Shown piece by piece: positions 1-8,090 of a stretch of DNA of 64,000 bases. The translations under genes and the position numbers were made by a program. How positions within the stretch are numbered: the stretch's first letter is position 1; the number at the start of each line of letters is the position of its first letter. The stretch is from CALECP01 sp964389925 (GTDB taxonomy: Bacteria > Chloroflexota > Anaerolineae > Promineifilales > Promineifilaceae): positions 1 through 64,000 of the forward strand of contig CAYMGE010000008.1 of assembly GCA_964389925.1 (NCBI GenBank). Direction: 5' to 3'. The notes beneath the pieces were generated by a model. That model searched no databases. It was not told where the DNA came from and worked only from the letters and a program-made list of their open reading frames with translations.

Positions 1-57
1 TTTATGGCAGAGCTAATCTTCGATTTTCCCAAATATTTCAGCGAACGTTGAGTACTT

Positions 58-1467
58 TCAAGGACGGATGAAGAGCTGAGTCGTGACAAGCAGAATCAAC
101 AATCCAACGCTAAAGAGTGCGACAGGCGCGACAGGATAGGCTGTCGCATTAGATAAGCTGACCGCTGCTGCTATGACGTAAGGACAGTTGATGCGCGGAG
201 CAGATAAGTTGCTCGCAGGGTCGGTGATGATGACGGAAGAGGCTTTTAGATATGCCTCGATAGCATCAGGGGTTATTGCATCATTGTTGGCAACGAGCAG
301 CGCGGCACAGCCAGCAGCATGTGGACTCGCAAAGCTGGTTCCGAAGCCTGATCTTGTCCCGCCACCCATGGAACTGGCAATAATGTTGGAACCGGGTGCG
401 TAGATGTCAAGCGTCGCATCTCGGTTGCTGTACCCAGCAATGTTGTCTGTCTTATCCGTCGCACCAACAGAGACAACGTTCTCAATGCAAGCGGGAGCCT
501 GCATTGAATTCATCGAGCTATCGTTGCCGCTAGAGGCAAACATAATCACGCCGTTGCTGCGTAGTGTATTGACGGCCGATGCGCCCGCCATTGTCCAGCT
601 TGTTTGGTTGTCACATGCACCACTAAAGTGTGCGTTTGTGCCAAGACTAGCGTTGATCACTTTAACATCGGGGCGACTGGTGATGATGTAGTCTAGGGCC
701 GCGGCGATCTCAGAAAAGGTGTAGAAGCGATTTTGGTTATCCAGCACTTTGATAGCTGCAATGCCGGTATCGGGCGCAACGCCAATAGAACTGTCTGTGC
801 CGTTGGAAGTGATGATGCTAGAGACAAACGTGCCGTGTGATTGATCATCTTCGGCCGATCCTGCCCCTAACTGACGGTCACTCCCATTTGGACAGCCACC
901 AATTCCGTTAATTGAAGCGTCGTCATTGAGAAAACACGCTTCTCCAGCCAAATCATCGGCTAGATCAGGGTGATCTGAGTCGTACCCACTGTCTAAAACG
1001 GCAACAATGACCCCCTCTCCTGTTAGGCTCTGTGCGTGCCAGCTGTCTATATTCAATAGTGGGATAGTGTCTTCCAAGCTGCCAGAACCGCCCTCATCTC
1101 GGTCGATGCGACGGATGTTTGGATGATCTGCAAGTTGCTGCACCCCTCTAGCCGTGATCCAGCCAGAAAGTGCAGGAACCGCAGCAAACTGATGGGTGAG
1201 GATGAAGTCATCGGCCGATACAGCCGCTAAGACATCTGCTTGTGACGTTGCGACTTGGTGCTGGAGGGCTGTCAGATCGACAGGGGTGCTACGTGTCGCG
1301 GCTGGCTCAGTCAGTGCGAGAACAACAAAAACGTGTGCCTCTGTCTCTAGCGTTTCGATGACGCTCGCGCCAACTTTTGCTGAGGCAGCCATGGTTGCGT
1401 TTTGACGGCCGAGCATCAAACCTATTGTCAGAAAAGTTAGTACAGGAAAGAGAAAATATTTGGTCAT
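58..1467 (-). CDS. Membrane-anchored subtilisin-like (S8) serine protease
   Basis: Secreted serine endopeptidase of family S8. The start is set at the Met at 1467 rather than the in-frame Met at 1500, because AAGAGGA lies just upstream and a signal peptide (MTKYFLFPVLTFLTIGLML) begins there. A propeptide-like region follows, then the catalytic domain with Asp159 (VAVLDSGYDSDHPDL), His211 (DDQSHGTFV), oxyanion Asn315 (ASSGND) and Ser378 (GTSFASPHAAG). The full triad suggests an active enzyme. A hydrophobic segment sits at the extreme C-terminus, so the protease is probably tethered to the outer face of the membrane. The same plan (signal peptide, S8, C-terminal anchor) recurs in the protease at 46840-48597. 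The substrate is unknown. Confidence 0.9.
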   Translation of the reverse strand: MTKYFLFPVLTFLTIGLMLGRQNATMAASAKVGASVIETLETEAHVFVVLALTEPAATRSTPVDLTALQHQVATSQADVLAAVSADDFILTHQFAAVPALSGWITARGVQQLADHPNIRRIDRDEGGSGSLEDTIPLLNIDSWHAQSLTGEGVIVAVLDSGYDSDHPDLADDLAGEACFLNDDASINGIGGCPNGSDRQLGAGSAEDDQSHGTFVSSIITSNGTDSSIGVAPDTGIAAIKVLDNQNRFYTFSEIAAALDYIITSRPDVKVINASLGTNAHFSGACDNQTSWTMAGASAVNTLRSNGVIMFASSGNDSSMNSMQAPACIENVVSVGATDKTDNIAGYSNRDATLDIYAPGSNIIASSMGGGTRSGFGTSFASPHAAGCAALLVANNDAITPDAIEAYLKASSVIITDPASNLSAPRINCPYVIAAAVSLSNATAYPVAPVALFSVGLLILLVTTQLFIRP

Positions 1468-1496
1468 GGTGCGTCCTCTTGTATTTAAGCACTCGA

Positions 1497-2741
1497 TCAA
1501 AAGGATGAGAACGTCGCAAGTTCAGCCTGAAAGCCTGCAAGAATTTCCTCTGGCGCATCAATGACTTTGGCATCGCTAAATGCGCCAACGGTCACCCCAC
1601 CGTTATAGCTCAAAATGCTGACGCTAATTGCTAATCGCCCCGTCATCGGCCCGAAAAACAAAATCTGCTTGATCGGTTTGCCAAGTAAGGATAGTTCGGC
1701 ACGCGGGCCGGGAACGTTCGAGACGAGCAAGGAGTTTTTTTTGCGTGCATTGGTGATGAAGGCAGCGGCGCGTTTGCGCGGCATGAGGCCAATGAACTTA
1801 GAGGCGCGATAGGAAATCCACGCTTCTGGGGAGCGTTTGAGCTTATCCATACGGCTTTTGAGCAGTTGCAAGCGTTCAAGCGGGTCGGCAATGTGGATGG
1901 GCAAACCGAGATTGACTGCGCCGATGACGTTGCCGAGATCGGCCGACTTCTTCAGCGGTCGCATCCCAACAGGCACAACGGCGTGAATCTCAAACGTGTC
2001 GACAGGTTCGCCCCGTTCGGCTAAATAGCGACGCAGTGCGCCCGCCAACATCGTTAGCAACATGTCGTTTATCGTTGCCCCATGTTGCTTGCCCAACGCT
2101 TTTACAGCCGCTAACGGAATTGGCTCCATCCACGTGACACATTTGGCTCTCCCTAATTTGCCCCGCAGGATAGAGGGATGGTCGGGCGGTTGGCGCAGGA
2201 GTTGGCGGGCTGTTGATGGGAGTTTGGCGAAGGTGCTGATTCGGCCGAAAATCCCCTTTATTTGTGCCCAAACGCCCTCTTTTTTCCCACTTGGTATCCG
2301 CAAACTATCTCCGTCCAAAATCGACAACAGCACAAAAATCAATGCAATACCGTCAGCAATGCTGTGATGCACGCGCACAACGACAGCACGATTATCGAGA
2401 AGATCGATTTGCCAAAGGGGAATCGTCTTATCGAGTGGTTGGCTAACAATTGCCCCAATTGCCGTTTGAAGTGTGTTCCCTTCAGTTGAGCGAGCGTGAA
2501 TGTGATGGTTGATGTCAAAGTTGGGTGCGTCTGCCCATTTCCAATCGCTCAACGCCCAGCGGGTTGGTTGTAGTTTTTGCTGAAATCGGCCGAATTTCAA
2601 CAACCGTTCCGCAATTAGCACCTTCAATGCAGCAATATCAAGTGACTCGTCAAACAACATCACCCCTGCCACATGCATTAAGTTATCAGGGCTTTCCATG
2701 TGGAGATAAATTGCATCGACAGGAGGAACGTGATTAAACAT
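1497..2741 (-). CDS. Wax ester synthase / diacylglycerol acyltransferase (WS/DGAT)
   Basis: Bifunctional acyltransferase that esterifies acyl-CoA to a long-chain alcohol or diacylglycerol, making wax ester or triacylglycerol reserves. The 414-residue length is slightly short of the usual 450-470. The active-site motif HHxxxDG is intact at residues 125-131 (HHSIADG), and the N-terminal MFNHVPPVDAIYLHMES resembles the family's opening segment. AGGA precedes the ATG. The gene lies 29 bases upstream of the S8 protease on the same strand, with no visible terminator between, so the two may be co-transcribed although their functions are unrelated. The family call is firm; the preferred acceptor cannot be read from sequence. 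Confidence 0.9.
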   Translation of the reverse strand: MFNHVPPVDAIYLHMESPDNLMHVAGVMLFDESLDIAALKVLIAERLLKFGRFQQKLQPTRWALSDWKWADAPNFDINHHIHARSTEGNTLQTAIGAIVSQPLDKTIPLWQIDLLDNRAVVVRVHHSIADGIALIFVLLSILDGDSLRIPSGKKEGVWAQIKGIFGRISTFAKLPSTARQLLRQPPDHPSILRGKLGRAKCVTWMEPIPLAAVKALGKQHGATINDMLLTMLAGALRRYLAERGEPVDTFEIHAVVPVGMRPLKKSADLGNVIGAVNLGLPIHIADPLERLQLLKSRMDKLKRSPEAWISYRASKFIGLMPRKRAAAFITNARKKNSLLVSNVPGPRAELSLLGKPIKQILFFGPMTGRLAISVSILSYNGGVTVGAFSDAKVIDAPEEILAGFQAELATFSSF

Positions 2742-2860
2742 AAATTTTTCCTACTCATTCCGACAGAATACCATTGATAGAGAAGACGGGAAAAATAGAT
2801 TCCCGTTAACGTAGGAATGATAGGTGTTTTTGCGCGAAAGCAGCAAATGCACAAGCAACA

Positions 2861-2892
2861 AAAAAAGCCTCCACATTAGATGGAGGCTTTTA

Positions 2893-2893
<1 letters not shown>
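2861..2893 (-). terminator. Intrinsic terminator after the tRNA cluster
   Basis: An 11-base stem, AAAAGCCTCCA (2863-2873) paired with TGGAGGCTTTT (2881-2891), has a 7-base loop and ends in a T-run when read on the minus strand. It lies directly downstream of tRNA-Cys and would end the Phe-Gly-Cys tRNA transcript. Confidence 0.75.
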
Positions 2894-2964
<71 letters not shown>

Positions 2965-3008
2965 ACGTGGAAAAAAAATAGCAGATCAACTGATTGTCTG
3001 CTATTTAG

Positions 3009-3080
3009 AGCGGGCGACGAGATTCGAACTCGTGACCTTCTCCTTGGCAAGGAGATGTTCTACCGCTGAACTACGCCCGC
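3009..3080 (-). tRNA. tRNA-Gly (GCC)
   Basis: The minus strand has acceptor GCGGGCG/CGCCCGC, a D-arm region AGTTCAGCGGTAGA, the anticodon stem-loop CTCCTTGCCAAGGAG with anticodon GCC, and a T-loop GTTCGAATC. The discriminator is U. CCA is not encoded. It is the middle member of the Phe-Gly-Cys cluster. Confidence 0.93.
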
Positions 3081-3090
3081 GTATTGGAAA

Positions 3091-3166
3091 TGGTGCCAAG
3101 ACCCAGACTCGAACTGGGGACACTCGCATTTTCAGTGCGATGCTCTACCAACTGAGCTATCTCGGC
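3091..3166 (-). tRNA. tRNA-Phe (GAA), 3' CCA encoded
   Basis: The minus strand starts GCCGAGATAGCTCAGTTGG, carries the anticodon loop CTGAAAA (anticodon GAA), the T-loop GTTCGAGTC, and ends CTTGGCACCA. Unlike the other four tRNAs in the window, the terminal CCA is present in the DNA. It is the first gene of the three-tRNA transcript. Confidence 0.93.
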
Positions 3167-3212
3167 TTGTTTGTTAAGAGCGAACCAAATTCTAGCAAAC
3201 AATTGCTAGGTG

Positions 3213-4556
3213 TCAAGAGGATTTTGAAAATTTCATCGAAACGGCCGATTCATTTTCGGCCACAAACCTTGTGTAGTCGATAGAGGTGACAAGTTGAGAT
3301 GACCAAAACAGGCCAATTGCTGAGACAGCGAAGATAATCGCGTAGGTAGTTGAAAATGGAAAGAGATAGCCGGCTAGGTCACGCAGTGCGCTGCCTGAAA
3401 ATGTGCCAGCCCCTTTTGTGAGCAAAATACAGGCTGACCAAAGGCCGAGATAAGCTCCCGCGTTGCGTGTCGGTGACATGACCGCCATGAGGCTAAGACC
3501 GCCGAACGTGTAGAGGCCAAAACCGCCACCGAAGATGAGCAGAGAGGGAATGAGGAGTGATTGAGTTCGGCCGAAGCTCCCCATCGCTAACAATCCCATT
3601 CCTATCGCCATGACAATTAATCCTACTTGCGTTAATCGCCCCTGTGTTTCGGGTCGTTTATCTCGCAGTCGCCAAAAGCAGCCTAACAGCACGATGACTG
3701 TCGCGCCGCCCCAATAGCCTGTAAAACGTGTGGTCACGCCGACGGGCAGCTCAAACACATCATCGCCAAACGGCTCTAGGATGTTATCCTGCATCCATGC
3801 GGCAAAGGTGGCGAGGCCGAGAAAGATAAAAAAGGCGCGGGTGCTTGCGTCTGCCCAAATAGCTTTCAGCGTCGTGCGGAAGGCATGAGGTGGGGAAGGG
3901 GTAATTGGGTGGGGAGAGGATGCTCGCTTGCTGCGGTCAGTTTCTTTGCTCTCCATCTTCACAATTGCAAACCACCAAAAGAAGCCAGCGGTGACGAATG
4001 TTATCAGCGTTAACCGCCAAAATGCAGCCAGTGAATATGTTTCCATTGCGCGACCAAAAATAATAGCAACGACCGGAAAAAGTGCGATTAGCGTCGTTTC
4101 GACAACGGCAATGGCGATGCCGCGTTTTTCGAGTGGTGCAGATTCACGAACGAGGGCGAGGAAGACGCTGCCTGATGCGAGTTTTCCCGCGCCAAATAGT
4201 AGAAAAGCGAGCGTTGCGATCAGCCAGCCTGTTGTTGGGTCGGACTGGGTAAATCGGCCGACACTAACCCCCAACAACGGAAAAGAGAACAAAACTAGCC
4301 CCCGTCCCAACCAAATATAGCTAACACGCTGCCTACCAAAAAGTTTGATGCGATCTGAACGGTCGCCCACATAAAGACTGATAGGCAGCAAAATGTATTG
4401 CAAGACAAGCAGTAGGCCGACGGGCGTGGCAGGCATTCCTAACTCGCTGATCATGATGCGATTCCAAATGCTGGCGGTCAAAATCTCGCCCATTGCGGAA
4501 CCAACTTGAAAAGAACTCAGACGCACATTGCGCCAGACCGAATAATTTGCTGCCAT
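3213..4556 (-). CDS. PucC/BCH-type major facilitator superfamily transporter
   Basis: Integral membrane protein of 447 residues with about 12 hydrophobic segments. The opening (SVWRNVRLSSFQVGSAMGEI, later LQYILLPISLYVGDRSDR and GRQRVSYIWLGRGLV) resembles the PucC/LhaA/BCH2 branch of the MFS, which in phototrophs helps assemble light-harvesting complexes or handles bacteriochlorophyll. Non-phototrophs also carry relatives of unknown cargo. It lies 90 bases downstream of hemY on the same strand, which suggests a link to tetrapyrroles. No pigment-synthesis or reaction-centre gene is present in the window, so phototrophy cannot be concluded. No clear ribosome-binding site precedes the ATG. Confidence 0.75.
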   Translation of the reverse strand: MAANYSVWRNVRLSSFQVGSAMGEILTASIWNRIMISELGMPATPVGLLLVLQYILLPISLYVGDRSDRIKLFGRQRVSYIWLGRGLVLFSFPLLGVSVGRFTQSDPTTGWLIATLAFLLFGAGKLASGSVFLALVRESAPLEKRGIAIAVVETTLIALFPVVAIIFGRAMETYSLAAFWRLTLITFVTAGFFWWFAIVKMESKETDRSKRASSPHPITPSPPHAFRTTLKAIWADASTRAFFIFLGLATFAAWMQDNILEPFGDDVFELPVGVTTRFTGYWGGATVIVLLGCFWRLRDKRPETQGRLTQVGLIVMAIGMGLLAMGSFGRTQSLLIPSLLIFGGGFGLYTFGGLSLMAVMSPTRNAGAYLGLWSACILLTKGAGTFSGSALRDLAGYLFPFSTTYAIIFAVSAIGLFWSSQLVTSIDYTRFVAENESAVSMKFSKSS

Positions 4557-4646
4557 GTGAAAAAATGCACGAATGCTTAGTTTTAGTTAGATTTTATAGA
4601 GTTTACAGGGATTATCGGCCGAAGGTGAATAGAAAAACGAGCGTTT

Positions 4647-6002
4647 TTATATAAAGTTGCCAACTTTCAAGGCGGCTTGCTTGCCGTGTCGGATGCAGTC
4701 TGGAATCCCCACACCATCGAAATAGGAGCCAGCGAGAATGAGGCCATTGTGCTGCTCGGAGAGGTCGCGGATACGCTCGATGCGGGCGCGGTGTCCAATT
4801 GTGTATTGGGGGATGGAATTTGACCAACGGTGGATCGTTTGGAGATGGGGGGCGGCCGAAATTCCCACCCCTTCCGACACTTCTTGTCGCGCCATCTCCA
4901 CCAGCTTCTCATCGTCGTACTTCGTGACATCAATGCCGTAACGCCCCAAATAAACGCGCAACAGAATTTCTCCGTCAGGCGCACGCCCCGCCCACTTGCT
5001 GGATGTCCATGTACAGGCCAATACCTCTTGCCCCTCAACGCGCGGAATGACATAGCCATAGCCCTTGAGCGGATGCGATAGATCACTTTCGCTGTATGCG
5101 AGTGTGACGATTGCAGCGGAACTGTAGGGGATTTCGCGGAGTGAAGAGGCAAGCGTTGAGCTTAGGGATGAAACGAGGTTTGCCGTGATGTAGGCTGGGG
5201 TTGTGAGGATGACGTGATCGGCCGGAAATTCTCCCTCACTCGTCACAATATGATACCGCTTGCCGCGTTGCCCAATGTTAACGACAGGTGTCTCTAAGTA
5301 AATCTCGGCATCAACAACGGTCGATAGCCTTCCAACCAATTCCCCCATCCCGTTCGTAAATGAAACAAATGGTGGTGTGTCAGTTGAAGAAGCCGCCTTT
5401 CGACTTTCAAATCCCTTTAGCAAACTCCCTTCGCGCCGCTCCAACGTGACCAACTGTGAAAAGATCGCGTCTACGCTCAATAAGTCGGCTCGGCCGCCAT
5501 AGATGCCCCCCATCAGCGGCTCGATCAAATTCTCATACGCTTCCTGCCCCATACGGCGCGTGATGAATTGGGCAATCGTTTCTTCCTCACTATCTATGCG
5601 TGGCGCAATCTCACGCTCTTGCCGCACGCGCTCAACGCCTGCCTTTGAAAGCAGCGTGCTGTTTGTCAATGCGTCTAGGTTGGTGGGAATTAGACCTGTG
5701 AGACCTTCAGGGAGAGGGTGGAGTTTGCCGTGTCGTTTGACAAAAGTCGCACGATTTTCAGGGATGCGGCCTTGAATATCTAAGCCCAATTCGTTGACCA
5801 ACTCCATGCCTGCTAGTTTGCGCGAGAGAAAGGAATCGGCCGACCCCTCCACCAAAAATCCCCCAACTCGCTGCGTCAAAATTTTGCCGCCTAAGCGATG
5901 AGAGGCTTCTAGTAACGTGACTTGTGCTTTGGGAGCGAATTTTTGGAGGTAGTAGGCGGCCGATAATCCCGTTATACCGCCACCGACAATAATTGTGTGC
6001 AT
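4647..6002 (-). CDS. hemY: Protoporphyrinogen / coproporphyrinogen III oxidase (HemY type)
   Basis: FAD-dependent oxidase of heme synthesis that removes six electrons from protoporphyrinogen IX (or coproporphyrinogen III in the coproporphyrin-dependent branch). The 451-residue length is typical. The N-terminal dinucleotide-binding motif IIVGGGITGLSAAYYL is followed by LLEASHRLGGKILTQ, and the C-terminal FAD segment reads NGLILAGSYFDGVGIPDCI. The PucC-type carrier follows 90 bases downstream. The start overlaps the 3' end of the DUF5615 gene by 31 bases. The oxidase family is secure; which porphyrinogen it prefers is not readable from sequence. Confidence 0.9.
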   Translation of the reverse strand: MHTIIVGGGITGLSAAYYLQKFAPKAQVTLLEASHRLGGKILTQRVGGFLVEGSADSFLSRKLAGMELVNELGLDIQGRIPENRATFVKRHGKLHPLPEGLTGLIPTNLDALTNSTLLSKAGVERVRQEREIAPRIDSEEETIAQFITRRMGQEAYENLIEPLMGGIYGGRADLLSVDAIFSQLVTLERREGSLLKGFESRKAASSTDTPPFVSFTNGMGELVGRLSTVVDAEIYLETPVVNIGQRGKRYHIVTSEGEFPADHVILTTPAYITANLVSSLSSTLASSLREIPYSSAAIVTLAYSESDLSHPLKGYGYVIPRVEGQEVLACTWTSSKWAGRAPDGEILLRVYLGRYGIDVTKYDDEKLVEMARQEVSEGVGISAAPHLQTIHRWSNSIPQYTIGHRARIERIRDLSEQHNGLILAGSYFDGVGIPDCIRHGKQAALKVGNFI

Positions 6003-6361
6003 TTTTTGAGATAAAGAGGCAAATATCGAACTTGATTGTCGAATTCCTCTGCGAAGCCAAATAGTGCAGTTAACTCAAGTTGTTCGACAACCAACCTAAT
6101 TTCACTCCCACTTTTCACAAGAATAACGCCCAGCATTTTCAAGTTTGAGAGAATCCGCTCATAGGCATAATAAGGAATTGTTTTTGCATCATGAGTCAGC
6201 AAAATGCGATTTTTACGCGCTGCATAATGTAAGACGGTTGGATCATCTTGTCCATAAATTTCGGTCTCTTGTGCTATTTCGATGTCTATTTGTGGAACTC
6301 GTCTCTCCACTTGGCGCACGACATTGCGATTAAAGTTTTCATCTGCTAGGAATTTAAGCAT
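5972..6361 (-). CDS. DUF5615 PIN-like toxin-type protein
   Basis: A 129-residue protein opening MLKFLADENFNRNVV, with LLTHDAKTIP further on. These are the hallmark acidic motifs of the DUF5615 PIN-like family (LADENF and T-HDxD/T), thought to be toxin RNases of type II toxin-antitoxin pairs. It overlaps the upstream DUF433 gene by 8 bases and the hemY start by 31 bases, so all three are probably translated from one message. The second motif has HDAK where many relatives have HDxD, so activity is uncertain. The core is of usual length for the family. Confidence 0.8.
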   Translation of the reverse strand: MLKFLADENFNRNVVRQVERRVPQIDIEIAQETEIYGQDDPTVLHYAARKNRILLTHDAKTIPYYAYERILSNLKMLGVILVKSGSEIRLVVEQLELTALFGFAEEFDNQVRYLPLYLKKCTQLLSVAV

Positions 6362-6719
6362 TTGCCGCTCGACGTGCCTTCAACTTTGACCATAAATCAT
6401 CTGATGGGTAAAGAGTCTGCCATTTTGCTCTCATCTGTGCTGCGACTTTTTCTCCTCTTTCCATATACGCATCAAGCATAGTTTGATTGTCCAGATAATA
6501 ACTGAGTATCCCATAGACATTGCTTAAGCCAATCGTCGGAAATGCCGAATCAATCTCGTTAGGTGTATCACCTCGATGATAGGCGGCAATAACCGTATCA
6601 ATTGGAATGCGAGTTCCTTTAATTCTTATCACTTCAATTGGATGATAGATAAATTCCAATGGGACAGTTTTTATGGCTTCGGGAAATGTGGCTCTCATAG
6701 CTTTCTCTAAAGTTTGCAT
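6354..6719 (-). CDS. DUF433 antitoxin-type protein
   Basis: A 121-residue protein whose central part (EVIRIKGTRIPIDTVIAAYH, then GDTPNEIDSAFPTIGLSNVY) matches the DUF433 pattern of a GTR-I-V strand followed by a short helix-turn-helix. These proteins commonly sit directly upstream of DUF5615 PIN-like proteins and are regarded as their antitoxins. The 8-base overlap with the next gene fits translational coupling. The C-terminal third (AAQMRAKWQTLYPSDDLW) is poorly conserved in my memory of the family. The window has no CGGCCG copy from about 5960 to 8250, which covers this pair. Confidence 0.78.
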   Translation of the reverse strand: MQTLEKAMRATFPEAIKTVPLEFIYHPIEVIRIKGTRIPIDTVIAAYHRGDTPNEIDSAFPTIGLSNVYGILSYYLDNQTMLDAYMERGEKVAAQMRAKWQTLYPSDDLWSKLKARRAANA

Positions 6720-6781
6720 TGTCTGTAGTCTATCAGCCCATTAAACACACAATTAGGGTATATAGCAAATGTTTGTCAAGC

Positions 6782-6812
6782 AAAAAACCGTTGCCAATGA
6801 CAACGGTTTTTG
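6782..6812. terminator. Bidirectional intrinsic terminator
   Basis: An 11-bp stem, AAAAACCGTTG (6783-6793) with CAACGGTTTTT (6801-6811), has a 7-base loop. The A-run and T-run on the two sides allow use in both directions. It lies 46 bases past the stop of the minus-strand membrane protein at 6858-7559 and insulates it from the DUF433/DUF5615/hemY group. Confidence 0.75.
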
Positions 6813-6857
6813 AGCTTCTTTACTATCGAGAGACAGCCTGTGTGGTTACAGATAGTC

Positions 6858-7559
6858 CTAGTCAGCACTGACACCATTTTGATTTGGCGTTGTCTGAGGC
6901 ACGATGAAAATCGTCGGGTTGTCTGTGTCTAAGTCGTCATCCTCGACAGGGCGACGCTTGATAGGCACAGGACGAATCCGCGCTGGCTCGCGTTGAGGCG
7001 CAGACGGTTGCACGTGCGCGGCAGAGCGCTTTGTCGTCGAGACGAGCAGTCGGCTACTGGTCATTGATAGAGAGCCAATGAACAGAATGCGTGTTAGCCA
7101 GACGAGAAATGCCACAAAAATAGGTACTACTCGCAAAAGCTGTTCCTGCGAAAGCACCTGATTGCCGATGTCGTTTTGCAGTAGCGTAAGTGAGACTGCA
7201 TACCACGTCATCATCGCGTTCATCGTTGCACCTAGCAACCACGCGCCCATCAGATACCATACTTCGCGGGGGGTGTTATTGTCGTGATCGACCGAAAAGA
7301 CGCGCAATAGTCCCGCAAAATCAATTCCACAAAAGGCGATGGCGAGAATCGTTGCCCAGCCAACACCCATGAACGTCACGCCACCAAACAGGTTGGTTAA
7401 CGCATATTTTGTCGTATCAAAGTTGAAAATCTCGAACGCAATCAAGGCCACAGCAAGGATAATGCCAATAACCGTGTACTTAGTTTGCGGAGTGAATCGG
7501 AGGGCAGCCGCAGGCTCCCGTGCCTGTGCGCTGACCCGTTGTGAAAAATTAGCCATCAT
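6858..7559 (-). CDS. Four-helix membrane protein with acidic C-terminal tail
   Basis: Unrecognised 233-residue protein. Four hydrophobic stretches are visible (around residues 28-48, 59-81, 101-126 and 145-165). A basic proline-rich segment (PVPIKRRPVEDDDLDTD) and a short polar tail follow. GGAGA lies 9 bases before the ATG. The gene stands alone between a terminator and a 530-base intergenic region that contains the LexA-like palindrome at 7635-7650, so damage-induced expression is possible. I cannot assign a function, and I see no catalytic or binding motif. Confidence 0.7.
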   Translation of the reverse strand: MMANFSQRVSAQAREPAAALRFTPQTKYTVIGIILAVALIAFEIFNFDTTKYALTNLFGGVTFMGVGWATILAIAFCGIDFAGLLRVFSVDHDNNTPREVWYLMGAWLLGATMNAMMTWYAVSLTLLQNDIGNQVLSQEQLLRVVPIFVAFLVWLTRILFIGSLSMTSSRLLVSTTKRSAAHVQPSAPQREPARIRPVPIKRRPVEDDDLDTDNPTIFIVPQTTPNQNGVSAD

Positions 7560-8090
7560 AGCAAAATCTCCGTGTGATTCTGTCGGGTCAGCTTCTGCTG
7601 TGACAAAATCAGCCTAAAATGTTTACAGCGTACATAGAACCTTTGTTCTAAATATGTCTTCACTCTAACCGATACAGTGGGATAAGTCAACCAACTTCAC
7701 GGTAATTTCTAGCTCAGACAATTCATTTAGTTATCCACATCTGGGGAAAAGAAAATCAACAGGAGGGAGGAAAACCAAACAGTTACTACATGAACTATTA
7801 TACAATTTTTTGGTTAGAATGTCGTATGTAACCAAAAAATTGCTTGAAATTAGCGTCTATATATTATATTGGATGAAATACGGATACATGTACAAACGAA
7901 TAAGGGATACCACGTACAGAGGAACACAACAAATCAAATTTGCTGATAGAGAGCCGTTTGAGAACGTCGATTGTTTCAAAAAGCGAGCAACTTTGTGTCG
8001 TTGAGGTAGACTATCTATAACTTTGAGCGAACTGGTTGTGAGTTGTTACCGTTGTAATGGTGACATGAACAGTTTACAATCCCTCTTAAG
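7560..8090. other. AT-rich intergenic region between divergent genes
   Basis: This 530-base gap separates the minus-strand membrane protein from the plus-strand ABC permease. It holds the LexA-like palindrome at 7635-7650 and is otherwise AT-rich. A short reading frame at 7810-8004 has no ribosome-binding site and no recognisable composition, and I do not call it a gene. No CGGCCG occurs here. Confidence 0.5.
7635..7650. promoter_or_regulatory. LexA/DinR-like operator candidate
   Basis: The perfect palindrome TAGAAC-CTTT-GTTCTA contains GAAC-N4-GTTC, the core of the SOS box used by Bacillus-type LexA (CGAACRNRYGTTCG). It lies 76 bases upstream of the ATG at 7559. The central CTTT is only a partial match to RNRY. 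This is a candidate from pattern alone. Confidence 0.4.

Noticed and set aside
7810..8004. 64-residue reading frame in the 7560-8090 gap
   Set aside because: No ribosome-binding site, no recognisable motif, and AT-rich intergenic composition.
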